Made by a program: the position numbers and the translations under genes. Shown piece after piece: positions 1-5,219 of a stretch of DNA of 5,238 bases; positions within the stretch are counted from its first letter, which is position 1, and each line of letters opens with the position of its first letter. Source of the stretch: Desulfobacterales bacterium (GTDB taxonomy: Bacteria; Desulfobacterota; Desulfobacteria; Desulfobacterales; UBA11574); NCBI GenBank assembly GCA_012974475.1, contig JAAXQD010000129.1, forward strand, positions 1 through 5,238, given 5' to 3'. The notes under the pieces are model-generated. The model had not been told where the DNA came from. It did no database searches and was given only the letters and a program-made list of their open reading frames with translations.

Positions 1-33
1 TCGTCGGCAGCGTCAGATGTGTATAAGAGACAG
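1..33 (+). other. Nextera Read 1 / Tn5 adapter (artefact)
   Basis: These 33 bases match the Illumina Nextera Read 1 transposase adapter: a 14-base sequencing-primer part (1-14) followed by the 19-base Tn5 mosaic end (15-33). They are synthetic and do not belong to the organism. Natural sequence starts at 34. Together with the mosaic end at the right edge, they show that the window is one tagmented fragment or a contig that ends in untrimmed adapters. Confidence 0.98.
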
Positions 34-96
34 TCCAAACAGTGTCTGTACGACGTTTCCCAACTTTCAGATCTCTGTAATTCTTAAGCTTTTCAC

Positions 97-128
97 TCGA
101 ATCCTTGGACCCTTGACCCCTTGGATCC
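97..128. repeat. 8-bp tandem repeat, four units
   Basis: Four consecutive 8-base units are visible: TCGAATCC, TTGGACCC, TTGACCCC and TTGGATCC. The approximate consensus is TTGGAYCC, and the units keep exact 8-base spacing. The array is upstream of the DUF134 gene promoter region and no coding frame explains it. It is a short degenerate microsatellite; its function is unknown. Confidence 0.65.
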
Positions 129-174
129 TTTCAGAATTATCAACGCTTTTAAAGATGATTCGAAATTTAATAGC

Positions 175-203
175 TTGACAACATCCGAGAAAATACGTAG
201 TTT
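175..203 (+). promoter_or_regulatory. Candidate promoter of DUF134-mrp
   Basis: A perfect TTGACA (-35) box lies at 175-180. Seventeen bases later a weak -10 match, TAGTTT, lies at 198-203. Transcription would start near 209-211, at the left edge of the palindrome GAGTATATACTC. A better -10-like hexamer, TATACT (215-220), lies inside the palindrome but has no good -35 at the right distance. The -35 box is clear and the pairing is uncertain. Confidence 0.35.
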
Positions 204-204
204 G

Positions 205-226
205 TTTGCGAGTATATACTCATAAA
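205..226. promoter_or_regulatory. Palindromic operator candidate
   Basis: GAGTATATACTC (210-221) is a perfect 12-bp palindrome. The outer TTT (205-207) and AAA (224-226) are also symmetric, giving a 22-bp dyad broken only at two positions per side (GC against AT). It lies 22 bp upstream of the DUF134 start codon, between the TTGACA box and the ribosome-binding site. That is a typical place for a repressor operator. The DUF134 protein itself has a predicted DNA-binding helix-turn-helix, so autoregulation is possible but is inference. Confidence 0.5.
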
Positions 227-248
227 AAAACAGGAATGGCGGAGTCTT

Positions 249-662
249 ATGGCACGACCTAAAAAACGTCGTATGGTGGCGTTTAACCCGGATATCAACT
301 ATTTCAAACCCAGGGGCATTCCCATGCGCGATCTTTCCGAGGTGCGCCTCACGGTGGATGAACTGGAGGCCATCCGGCTTGCCGATCTTCTCGGCATGTC
401 CCACGAAGCGGGCGGCCGTCAAATGCATGTTTCGAGGGCCACCTTCGGGCGGATCATCGAGCGGGCCAGAAGGGTGGTTGCAGACGCTTTGATCAACGGG
501 AAAGCCATCAATGTGGAAGGCGGAAACTACAAGATGGTCGATCGGATTCGGACGTTCGGATGTCGAAAATGCAATCACAGATGGGTGGAGCCTTGGGGTA
601 CGGGAAGGCCGGAAAACTGCCCGAGATGCAACAATGAAGATTTTTATCGGTGCAGAACTTAG
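249..662 (+). CDS. DUF134 (UPF0251) DNA-binding zinc-ribbon protein
   Basis: This 137-residue protein belongs to the DUF134/UPF0251 family of putative DNA-binding proteins. The N-terminus (ARPKKRR, then FNPDINYFKPRGIP) is typical. Residues about 32-82, with LTVDELEAIRLADLLGMS and a following VSRATFGRIIERAR, form a sigma-region-4-like helix-turn-helix. The C-terminus carries a zinc ribbon: C105/C108 (CRKC) and C124/C127 (CPRC), with a further C135. The length is normal for the family. The ATG at 249 has GGAG only 4 bp upstream; AGGA at 232-235 is an alternative but distant. The mrp gene follows after 26 bp on the same strand, so co-transcription is likely. Family members often sit beside Mrp and NifX-like genes in anaerobes, and their exact role is not established. 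A regulatory role is inferred from the fold. The palindrome just upstream is a candidate target. Confidence 0.9.
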   Translation: MARPKKRRMVAFNPDINYFKPRGIPMRDLSEVRLTVDELEAIRLADLLGMSHEAGGRQMHVSRATFGRIIERARRVVADALINGKAINVEGGNYKMVDRIRTFGCRKCNHRWVEPWGTGRPENCPRCNNEDFYRCRT

Positions 663-688
663 ATCAAAGAAATTAGGAGATAAAGATT

Positions 689-1528
689 ATGGTTCAAATT
701 CATGACAATGTTGAGGATGCACAGACGCCGAAAAAGGCGCAGACGGAACAGGACGTTTCTGTGGATCGATCCTTAAAAAAAATAAAAAACAAATTCATAA
801 TTCTGAGCGGAAAGGGGGGCGTGGGCAAGACGAGCACCTCGGTTAATCTGTCCCTGGCTCTGGCCAAAAAAGGGTTCGATGTCGGGATTATGGATGTTGA
901 CCTGCATGGCCCGGACGTACCGAGAATGCTCGGCCTTACGGGCATGCTGGATCTGAATAAAAACAACAAGCTGAATCCGATGAAGTATTCGGATCATTTA
1001 AAGGCGGTCTCCATAGAGTCTCTCATCGCCAGCAAAGACGATGCCATCATATGGCGGGGACCCCTCAAGTATTCCGCCATCCGACAGTTTATTGGAGAAG
1101 TGGAGTGGGGTGATCTCGATTTTTTGATTATCGATTCTCCTCCCGGAACCGGCGATGAACCGTTGACCATCGCTCAGACCATTAAGGATGCCAAAGCCGT
1201 CATTGTCACGACCCCCCAGGAAGTTTCTCTGGCGGACGTTCGGAAATCCATAAGTTTCTGCAGAACCCTAAAGATGGATATCTATGGTCTTATCGAGAAC
1301 ATGAGCGGCTTTACCTGCCCCCACTGCGATAAAATGGTCGACCTGTTCGGGTCCGGCGGCGGCGAGAAAACCGCCCGGACAGCCGGTATTCCATTTCTGG
1401 GAAGGATACCGTTTGACCCCAATTTTGTAACGTGCGGAGACAACGGCATCTCGTTTCAGGAAAAATATGCGGACTCCCAGGTGGCCCGGGCGTTTGCGGA
1501 GATTGCCGAGAAAATATCCAATTCCTAA
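689..1528 (+). CDS. mrp: Mrp/Nbp35 (ApbC) family Fe-S carrier P-loop ATPase
   Basis: This 279-residue cytoplasmic ATPase belongs to the Mrp/Nbp35/ApbC group of the MinD/SIMIBI P-loop class, whose members bind, and are thought to transfer, iron-sulfur clusters to apo-proteins. The deviant Walker A motif GKGGVGKT is at 41-48, with signature lysine K42. MDVDLHGPD (68-76) and DSPPGTGDE (149-157) are the family's switch and Walker B blocks. CPHC (C210, C213) supplies the cysteine pair that bridges a cluster across the dimer. The usual IPFDPNF..GDNG block is at 240-253. It lacks the N-terminal DUF59 domain of long Mrp proteins and the N-terminal four-cysteine motif of Nbp35. Its first 35 residues are charged and probably disordered. 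AGGAG (675-679) lies 9 bp before the ATG. It follows the DUF134 gene by 26 bp, so both probably share one mRNA. The family assignment is firm; the client proteins are unknown. Confidence 0.95.
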   Translation: MVQIHDNVEDAQTPKKAQTEQDVSVDRSLKKIKNKFIILSGKGGVGKTSTSVNLSLALAKKGFDVGIMDVDLHGPDVPRMLGLTGMLDLNKNNKLNPMKYSDHLKAVSIESLIASKDDAIIWRGPLKYSAIRQFIGEVEWGDLDFLIIDSPPGTGDEPLTIAQTIKDAKAVIVTTPQEVSLADVRKSISFCRTLKMDIYGLIENMSGFTCPHCDKMVDLFGSGGGEKTARTAGIPFLGRIPFDPNFVTCGDNGISFQEKYADSQVARAFAEIAEKISNS

Positions 1529-1545
1529 ATGTCGAAAAGAAATCC

Positions 1546-1582
1546 CAATGGGTTTAAAAATTTGTATCAATTTAACCCGTTG
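1546..1582 (+). terminator. Stem-loop after mrp, without U-tract
   Basis: CAATGGGTTTAAA (1546-1558) pairs with TTTAACCCGTTG (1571-1582). This makes 12 pairs, including one U-G, with one bulged U and a 12-base loop. It starts 17 bases after the mrp stop codon. On the + strand it is followed by an A-run rather than a T-run, so it is not a canonical intrinsic terminator. It could stabilise the mRNA 3' end or assist Rho-dependent ending. Confidence 0.45.
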
Positions 1583-1593
1583 AAAAAAATATC

Positions 1594-1661
1594 GTATTCA
1601 GATAATCTGGTTTTTAACGGCTCAGACAGTGACCCGCTTAAAAACCGGATCACCTGAATAC
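1594..1661 (-). repeat. Large inverted repeat, leftward terminator-like
   Basis: The 24-base left arm (1594-1617) is complementary to the right arm (1638-1661) at 21 of 24 positions, around a 20-base loop. CGG (1618-1620) and CCG (1634-1636) can extend the stem with one bulged C. In RNA read leftward, two of the three differences become G-U pairs (23 of 24 paired); in + strand RNA only 22 pair. Reading leftward, the hairpin is followed by GATA and seven U's (1589-1583), like an intrinsic terminator for minus-strand transcription. No minus-strand gene lies to its right in this window. It could instead be a dispersed palindromic element. Confidence 0.6.
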
Positions 1662-1716
1662 TTCTCACCCGCATTGTTCAATCCAGTGAAACATATTTCT
1701 CAGATTTTGAACCCTT

Positions 1717-1745
1717 TTGATTTTTTATGGATTTTAAGATATATG
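1717..1745 (+). promoter_or_regulatory. Candidate sigma-70 promoter of lipoprotein unit
   Basis: TTGATT (1717-1722) and TATATG (1740-1745) are separated by 17 bases, with 4 of 6 matches to consensus in each box. Transcription would start near 1751-1753, exactly where the foldable leader RNA begins. That agreement raises its credibility. The surrounding DNA is AT-rich, so a chance match is possible. Confidence 0.45.
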
Positions 1746-1750
1746 TATCA

Positions 1751-1836
1751 AGGGTCACGATAACGAAAGGAAGGCGACCCTGTAAGCAAAGGATCCCTGC
1801 CGGGAGCTCTCTGTGAATCCCGTCAGGCTTTCCGTT
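1751..1836 (+). ncRNA. Candidate structured 5' leader (unassigned riboswitch-like RNA)
   Basis: Stem S1 pairs AGGGTC (1751-1756) with GACCCT (1776-1781). Stem S2 pairs GGAAGGC (1769-1775) with GCTTTCC (1827-1833), including one G-U. AAC (1762-1764) can add pairs with GTT (1834-1836). The order S1, S2, S1', S2' is an H-type pseudoknot, with the S2 5' strand directly abutting the S1 3' strand. Inside it a hairpin pairs 1796-1805 with 1818-1827 (9 of 10 positions), around a loop containing CTCTCT. TCTCT (1808-1812) could pair with AGAGG of the ribosome-binding site (1848-1852), so control of translation is conceivable. GAAA and GCAAAG motifs recall c-di-GMP-I riboswitches, but the fold does not match. 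The pairings are hand-made; function and ligand are unknown. Confidence 0.4.
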
Positions 1837-1863
1837 TAACTATTTAAAGAGGAAGAATGTATC

Positions 1864-2097
1864 ATGAAAAGAAGAAGTGTGATTATAGTCCTATGTTTGC
1901 TCATCTCCATCCCCATCCTTTTCGGTGGTTGTGCCAACATGACACCGGCTCAAGAGGGTGCTGTCGGTGGGGCGGCAGTGGGGGCCATTGCCGGACAGTT
2001 AATCGGCGGTAACACGACGGGTACCTTGATCGGTGCGGGAGTGGGTGCTCTTGGAGGAGCCCTGCTTAATGATGAGTTGAAAAAGAATAAAAAATAG
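1864..2097 (+). CDS. Small glycine-zipper lipoprotein
   Basis: This 77-residue precursor is predicted to be a membrane lipoprotein. It has a positively charged N-terminus (KRR), a hydrophobic stretch (about 6-20) and a lipobox-like FGGC with C23 as the acylated residue; F at -3 is unusual but tolerable. The mature part is a glycine zipper. Glycines at 32, 36, 40, 44 and 48 form one perfect GxxxG ladder, and 53, 57, 61 and 65 form a second, as in the two-helix Gly-zipper_2TM/17-kDa-antigen type. The tail is lysine-rich. Such proteins pack helices in membranes or bind envelope partners, and the specific role here is unknown. AGAGGA (1848-1853) lies 10 bp before the ATG. An out-of-frame ATG at 1857 leads to an unrelated frame. 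The candidate structured leader lies directly upstream, and the next gene follows after 46 bp. Confidence 0.85.
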   Translation: MKRRSVIIVLCLLISIPILFGGCANMTPAQEGAVGGAAVGAIAGQLIGGNTTGTLIGAGVGALGGALLNDELKKNKK

Positions 2098-2143
2098 ATT
2101 TTTTTTCGAAACGGTTACAGTGACTTAGCAAGGGAGGTCTGAA

Positions 2144-2773
2144 ATGGAATCTTTACCCAGGGAAAAATTGACGCTCCATGAGCGGATAGAAAGAGTTGAG
2201 AAGCAAAACCGACGTTTGAAAAGTTACATGGTTTTCTTGGTCTTATCTTTTCTGGCCCTCGTTGTGATAGGCGCCAAGGCGGGACCGAGTGACGGGCATT
2301 TCCGTCAAGTCATTGTAGAGGGAATATCCATTGTCGATGGTGCAGGCCAGGAGGTTATACTTATTGGTTCAAGTGAAGAGGGGACTGGAATAAGGGTCCT
2401 TAACAAGGCGGGAAAAAGAGTCTTGGGTATCGGAATTGCCGCTGATGAAGAGGGTAGTGGTATTCTGGTCGCTGATAAAGAAGGAAGACCTCGAATCGGT
2501 TTGGGGATGGATAAGGGTCTGCCCAGCGTCGCGATGGTCGATGGAAACGGGAAGAAGATTATGGCCATGGGGGGAGACGAGAAAGGATACGGCCTGGTCA
2601 TCATGGATGAAAATGAAGTGGAACGGGCCGGTCTGGGTTTCAAAGAAGGGAATACCGGAGTCATGATCTTTGATGATAACGGGCAATACGTGAGGGGCAT
2701 GATCCGGCAAAAAAACGGGATCCACTACTCTTCCTATGTGGATGAAAATGGAAAAGAGATCATTGTGAGATGA
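2144..2773 (+). CDS. Membrane-anchored seven-repeat envelope protein
   Basis: This 209-residue protein has no name I recognise. A basic, heptad-like, probably coiled-coil N-terminus (about 8-27) leads into one hydrophobic segment (about 28-44, YMVFLVLSFLALVVIGA). It is probably an uncleaved anchor with the rest in the periplasm. The remainder is seven repeats of 19-24 residues, beginning near 59, 80, 104, 125, 148, 169 and 191. The pattern is roughly G-x-G-hydrophobic-x-V-x-D-x-x-G-K/R, then a hydrophobic strand ending in L-G-hydrophobic-G. Repeat 5 lacks the central turn glycine (DENEVER). Such regularity suggests a beta-solenoid or stacked beta-hairpins. Similar anchored repeat proteins occur in several bacterial phyla without known function. 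AGGGAGGT (2131-2138) is a strong ribosome-binding site 5 bp before the ATG. It lies between two lipoprotein genes. The frame is certain; the role is unknown. Confidence 0.85.
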   Translation: MESLPREKLTLHERIERVEKQNRRLKSYMVFLVLSFLALVVIGAKAGPSDGHFRQVIVEGISIVDGAGQEVILIGSSEEGTGIRVLNKAGKRVLGIGIAADEEGSGILVADKEGRPRIGLGMDKGLPSVAMVDGNGKKIMAMGGDEKGYGLVIMDENEVERAGLGFKEGNTGVMIFDDNGQYVRGMIRQKNGIHYSSYVDENGKEIIVR

Positions 2774-2814
2774 AGCTGTCCGAAGTCCCACATGATCATT
2801 AATTAACTTGCAAT

Positions 2815-2820
2815 GGATGG
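2815..2820 (+). promoter_or_regulatory. Ribosome-binding site deciding the patatin start
   Basis: GGATGG lies 5 bp before the ATG at 2826 and is the only purine-rich site near the possible starts. The in-frame TTG at 2808 and ATG at 2817 have no Shine-Dalgarno-like sequence upstream. The start at 2826 also gives the tidiest lipoprotein signal peptide. Confidence 0.45.
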
Positions 2821-2825
2821 CTAAC

Positions 2826-4016
2826 ATGAAGAACAATCGAAAGATATTAATCATTATCTTTATCCTGTCAGCGTTGCTGCTGTCAGGATGTGCCACAAGC
2901 TATAAACGCAATCCCTTGCCGGAAGCTTACGGAGACATTGCTCAGATACCTTACATCCCCAATGCTCGATTCTGGGGAGATACACTGCCGTCCGGGATTC
3001 AGGAAAATCTTGCCGAGATCAAAGAAGAGATCAGAGAAAAAGAGCCAGAAGCGAAATACAAGCCGATAGATTACCTGGCAATTTCCGGTGGCGGTGCCAA
3101 CGGTGCTTTCGGTGCCGGCCTGCTGGTGGGTTGGACAGCTGCCGGAAACCGACCGGAGTTCAGGGTCGTCACCGGCATTAGTACTGGTGCTCTCATGGCA
3201 CCGTTTGCCTTTCTTGGCAAAGAGTATGATGCGAAACTAAAGAAGCTTTATACCACCACATCCACAAAAGATATCCTGGAGAAGCGCTCACTGTTATCGA
3301 TCCTAACAGCCGATTCTGCAGCCGACACAAAACCCATGCGAGAATTGCTGGAAGATGCAATTGACGTGAAGATGCTTGAAGATATTGTCGTCGAACATGA
3401 CAAAGGCCGGCGGTTGTTTGTCGGCACCACTAACTTGGATGCCAAGCGTCCGGTCATTTGGAACATCGGAATCATCGCAAAAAGCGGCGCTCCCAACGCC
3501 CTGCAGTTGGTTCGCGACATCATGGTGGCTTCAGCCTCCATACCCGGTGCATTCACACCAATATACATCGAGGTGGAAGCCGACGGACATCGCTACGACG
3601 AAATCCACGTAGACGGAGGGACATCGTCTCAGGTTTTCCTATACCCCGCTTCACTGGATATGCGATGGGCAATGAGACAAGCCGGATTGAAAGGGAAATC
3701 CCGGATATATGTTATTCGTAACTCGCGTATGGAACCGGATTGGAAAACCGTTAAGCCCAAGATAATACCCATCTTGGACAATACCATCTCCACTTTAATC
3801 CGAACACAGGGGATGGGTGATCTCTACAGGATTTACCTTGGTGCCCAGCGGGACGGCATGGATTACAACCTATCTTTCATTCCTTCTGATTTTAATGAAA
3901 AGCCGAAAGAAGTGTTCGATCCTGAGTACATGGGCAAATTGTTTGACTTGGGCTACCAGATGACCAAAAACGGCTATCCATGGGAAAAAGTACCCCCCGG
4001 ATTCGAACCACCGTAA
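2826..4016 (+). CDS. Patatin-like phospholipase lipoprotein
   Basis: This 396-residue protein is a predicted lipid-anchored acyl hydrolase of the patatin family. The signal peptide MKNNRK plus a hydrophobic core ends in a perfect lipobox LSGC (C22). A at +2 fits outer-membrane sorting. The oxyanion-hole loop GGGANG is at 88-93, the nucleophile elbow GISTG is at 117-121 with S119, and the catalytic aspartate D263 is in DGG (263-265). The family block ASASIPGAFTP is at 235-245. Patatin enzymes use this Ser-Asp dyad to cleave acyl chains from phospholipids or other lipids. All catalytic parts are intact, so it is probably active; the substrate is unknown. About 60 residues of linker separate the anchor from the domain. 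It ends in tandem stops (TAA TAA). The start could also be 2817 or TTG 2808, but 2826 has the better signal peptide. It follows the repeat-protein gene by 52 bp and may share its mRNA. Confidence 0.92.
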   Translation: MKNNRKILIIIFILSALLLSGCATSYKRNPLPEAYGDIAQIPYIPNARFWGDTLPSGIQENLAEIKEEIREKEPEAKYKPIDYLAISGGGANGAFGAGLLVGWTAAGNRPEFRVVTGISTGALMAPFAFLGKEYDAKLKKLYTTTSTKDILEKRSLLSILTADSAADTKPMRELLEDAIDVKMLEDIVVEHDKGRRLFVGTTNLDAKRPVIWNIGIIAKSGAPNALQLVRDIMVASASIPGAFTPIYIEVEADGHRYDEIHVDGGTSSQVFLYPASLDMRWAMRQAGLKGKSRIYVIRNSRMEPDWKTVKPKIIPILDNTISTLIRTQGMGDLYRIYLGAQRDGMDYNLSFIPSDFNEKPKEVFDPEYMGKLFDLGYQMTKNGYPWEKVPPGFEPP

Positions 4017-4054
4017 TAACAGCGTGGATTGACGTTATTGAGAACCTAAATTAT

Positions 4055-4106
4055 CCTTGGATAAAGTGGATCATCCTCCAAATCTACCAAGATCCATCCA
4101 GGTTTT
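4055..4106 (+). terminator. Candidate terminator after the patatin gene
   Basis: GATCCATCCAGG (4091-4102) pairs with the interrupted left arm 4055-4072. That gives 12 pairs, with one bulged T (4057) and a 5-base bulge (4063-4067), around an 18-base loop. TTTT (4103-4106) follows directly. The bulges and the short T-run make it a weak intrinsic terminator at best. Confidence 0.4.
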
Positions 4107-4130
4107 CCTCCCTTGCAATTCCACCCCATT

Positions 4131-4136
4131 TATAAT
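4131..4136 (+). promoter_or_regulatory. Perfect -10 box before the sensor gene
   Basis: TATAAT matches the sigma-70 -10 consensus exactly. The nearest -35-like hexamer, TTGCAA (4113-4118), is only 12 bases upstream, which is too close. The promoter would therefore need an activator, or the match is chance. Transcription would start near 4143, giving a leader of about 118 bases. That leader also holds a small hairpin, GCATTG (4170-4175) with CAATGC (4188-4193). Confidence 0.3.
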
Positions 4137-4224
4137 AAACTAAACTCATCTTTTACAGCTGTTTGAGTCGCATTGCTCATACTCCTTCAATGCTAATCCT
4201 TACAGCCGCACACCATCTTAGGCA

Positions 4225-4243
4225 GAATGGGATCATCCGATTC
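4225..4243. promoter_or_regulatory. 19-bp palindrome abutting the sensor gene RBS
   Basis: GAATGGGAT (4225-4233) and ATCCGATTC (4235-4243) are inverted around C4234, with one mismatched pair (G4229/G4239). The palindrome ends directly before the ribosome-binding site AGGGAAG (4244-4250). Its core GGATCATCC also occurs at 4068-4076 in the same spacer. It could be a protein-binding site; the one-base loop makes a full-length RNA hairpin unlikely. Confidence 0.4.
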
Positions 4244-4260
4244 AGGGAAGTCGATGAACT

Positions 4261-5219
4261 ATGAAAACACACCGTAAAGAGACTGCGAGAAACAGTATCC
4301 GAGCTCCTCGGGAAATGCGACTCGCCTTGGCCCTTCTCGTTCTTTCCTCCTGGCTGGTGTTCAGCGCCTCATCTTTTGCATCGGAGTCGGGCGAGACGAA
4401 ACGAGTTCTTATCCTGTATTCGTTCAGATACGGACTGTCCGGAAATGAGCTTATGGATTCGAACAAGATTACCAGTAGCGCTATTCAAGCGACCATGGAA
4501 GAGGGGATGGCGCACGGGATCGCATTTCACAGCGAACGGATGAACATATCAGCCCTGTCGGAAAATCGCTACTTCGAAGAGTTGCGGGACGCATATCGCA
4601 AGAAATATGATGGCCTACCAATAGATCTCATCATTGCCGTGAACTATCGGGCCTTGAATTTCTTGAACAATCACGGCGAGGAACTCTGGCCGAAGACCCC
4701 GATCCTCTTTTGTGGGATAGAAAAAGGTCGACGGGAGCAGTTGAAGCAACTGAGGCCAAATATAACCGGCCTTTTTGCAGACGCTCGTTTTGGAGACATG
4801 CTGGACACGATATTCAAGATACATCCCAAAACTCAAAAAATTACCGTGATCATAGGCACATCGGAGACTGAACGCTTTATTGAGACCAGGGTGCGCCAAT
4901 CGTTTCGCGAGTACATCGGACGAGCTGATTTCATCTCTCTAAGTAATTTCGGGTTCGATGCCGTCTTGAGAAGAGTGTCAAATCTTCCTCCGAATTCCAT
5001 TGTTTTGTTTCTAACTCTGTTTCAGGACGGCGAAGGCAAATTGGTCCCCGAGAATGCGCTGCATCTAATTTCCCGCGTGTCGAACGTTCCGGTCTATGGA
5101 TTGTTTGATGTGTATTTGGGTCACGGAATTGTGGGTGGAAGCCTATACAGTGTCGAGAATCGGGGAATTATGATTGGGAAAATGGGGGTGCGTATTCTGG
5201 CAGGGGAAAAGCCCAGGGA
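4261..5219 (+). CDS. Periplasmic sensor domain, ABC-substrate-binding-like (3' truncated)
   Basis: An open frame runs from ATG 4261 to the end of the insert with no stop, giving 319 complete codons. A basic N-terminus is followed by a hydrophobic segment (about 21-37) and a likely signal-peptidase site after SFA (40). From about 47 the sequence is an ABC_sub_bind-like (periplasmic-binding-fold) sensor: RVLILYSFRYG (48-58), DLIIAVNYRALNFL (122-135), PILFCGIEK (147-155), a GTSE element (199-202) and PVYGLFDVYLGHGIVGG (277-293). In Desulfobacterota this domain typically heads sensor histidine kinases or other signalling proteins, with a membrane segment, PAS or HAMP domains and an output downstream. 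None of that lies in the window, so the output and ligand are unknown. AGGGAAG (4244-4250) lies 10 bp upstream; ATG 4315 is an alternative start that would give a shorter signal peptide. The frame continues into the adapter, whose residues are not natural. Confidence 0.88.

Larger units (their letters stand above)
1529..1863. other. Gene-free spacer between mrp and the lipoprotein gene
   Basis: No credible reading frame occupies these 335 bases. From left to right they hold a stem-loop (1546-1582), an A7 run (1583-1589), a large inverted repeat (1594-1661), an unremarkable AT-rich stretch (1662-1716), a candidate sigma-70 promoter (1717-1745), a foldable leader (1751-1836) and the ribosome-binding site of the glycine-zipper lipoprotein gene (AGAGGA, 1848-1853). 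Each is listed separately. Confidence 0.8.

Noticed and set aside
236..262. Eight-codon upstream frame overlapping the DUF134 start
   Set aside because: It is too short to judge and is expected by chance; no regulatory pattern such as codon runs is visible.
93..578. 161-residue open frame on the minus strand
   Set aside because: It overlaps most of the DUF134 gene antisense, has no recognisable domain, and its C-terminal part reads the 8-bp repeat region.
1268..1570. 100-residue minus-strand frame at the 3' end of mrp
   Set aside because: It is antisense to conserved Mrp motifs, including the CPHC region, and shows no family features.
1676..1712. Inverted repeat GTTCAA / TTGAAC
   Set aside because: Six-base arms separated by 25 bases in AT-rich DNA are likely by chance.
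1751..1836. c-di-GMP-I (GEMM) riboswitch
   Set aside because: GAAA and GCAAAG motifs are present, but the bases flanking GAAA do not form the required hairpin and the GGACGCAAAGCC block is not matched.
2089..2106. A6/T8 pairing after the glycine-zipper gene as a terminator
   Set aside because: The stem is purely A-T with a 4-base loop and no G-C pairs, too weak to end transcription efficiently.
2792..2806. Adjacent palindromes ATGATCAT and TTAATTAA
   Set aside because: Two 8-bp AT-rich palindromes in a short spacer are not significant, and they match no operator I recognise.
2808..2825. TTG start at 2808 or ATG at 2817 for the patatin gene
   Set aside because: Neither has a Shine-Dalgarno sequence, and the added residues spoil a compact lipoprotein signal peptide that begins at 2826.
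2305..2896. Two long overlapping minus-strand frames (2305-2700 and 2369-2896)
   Set aside because: They are shadows of the repeat-protein gene. Their low-complexity composition follows from the repeats on the other strand.
4015..4039. Inverted repeat AATAAC / GTTATT at the patatin stop codons
   Set aside because: The stem is short and AT-rich with a 13-base loop and no T-run; the hairpin at 4055-4102 is the better terminator candidate.
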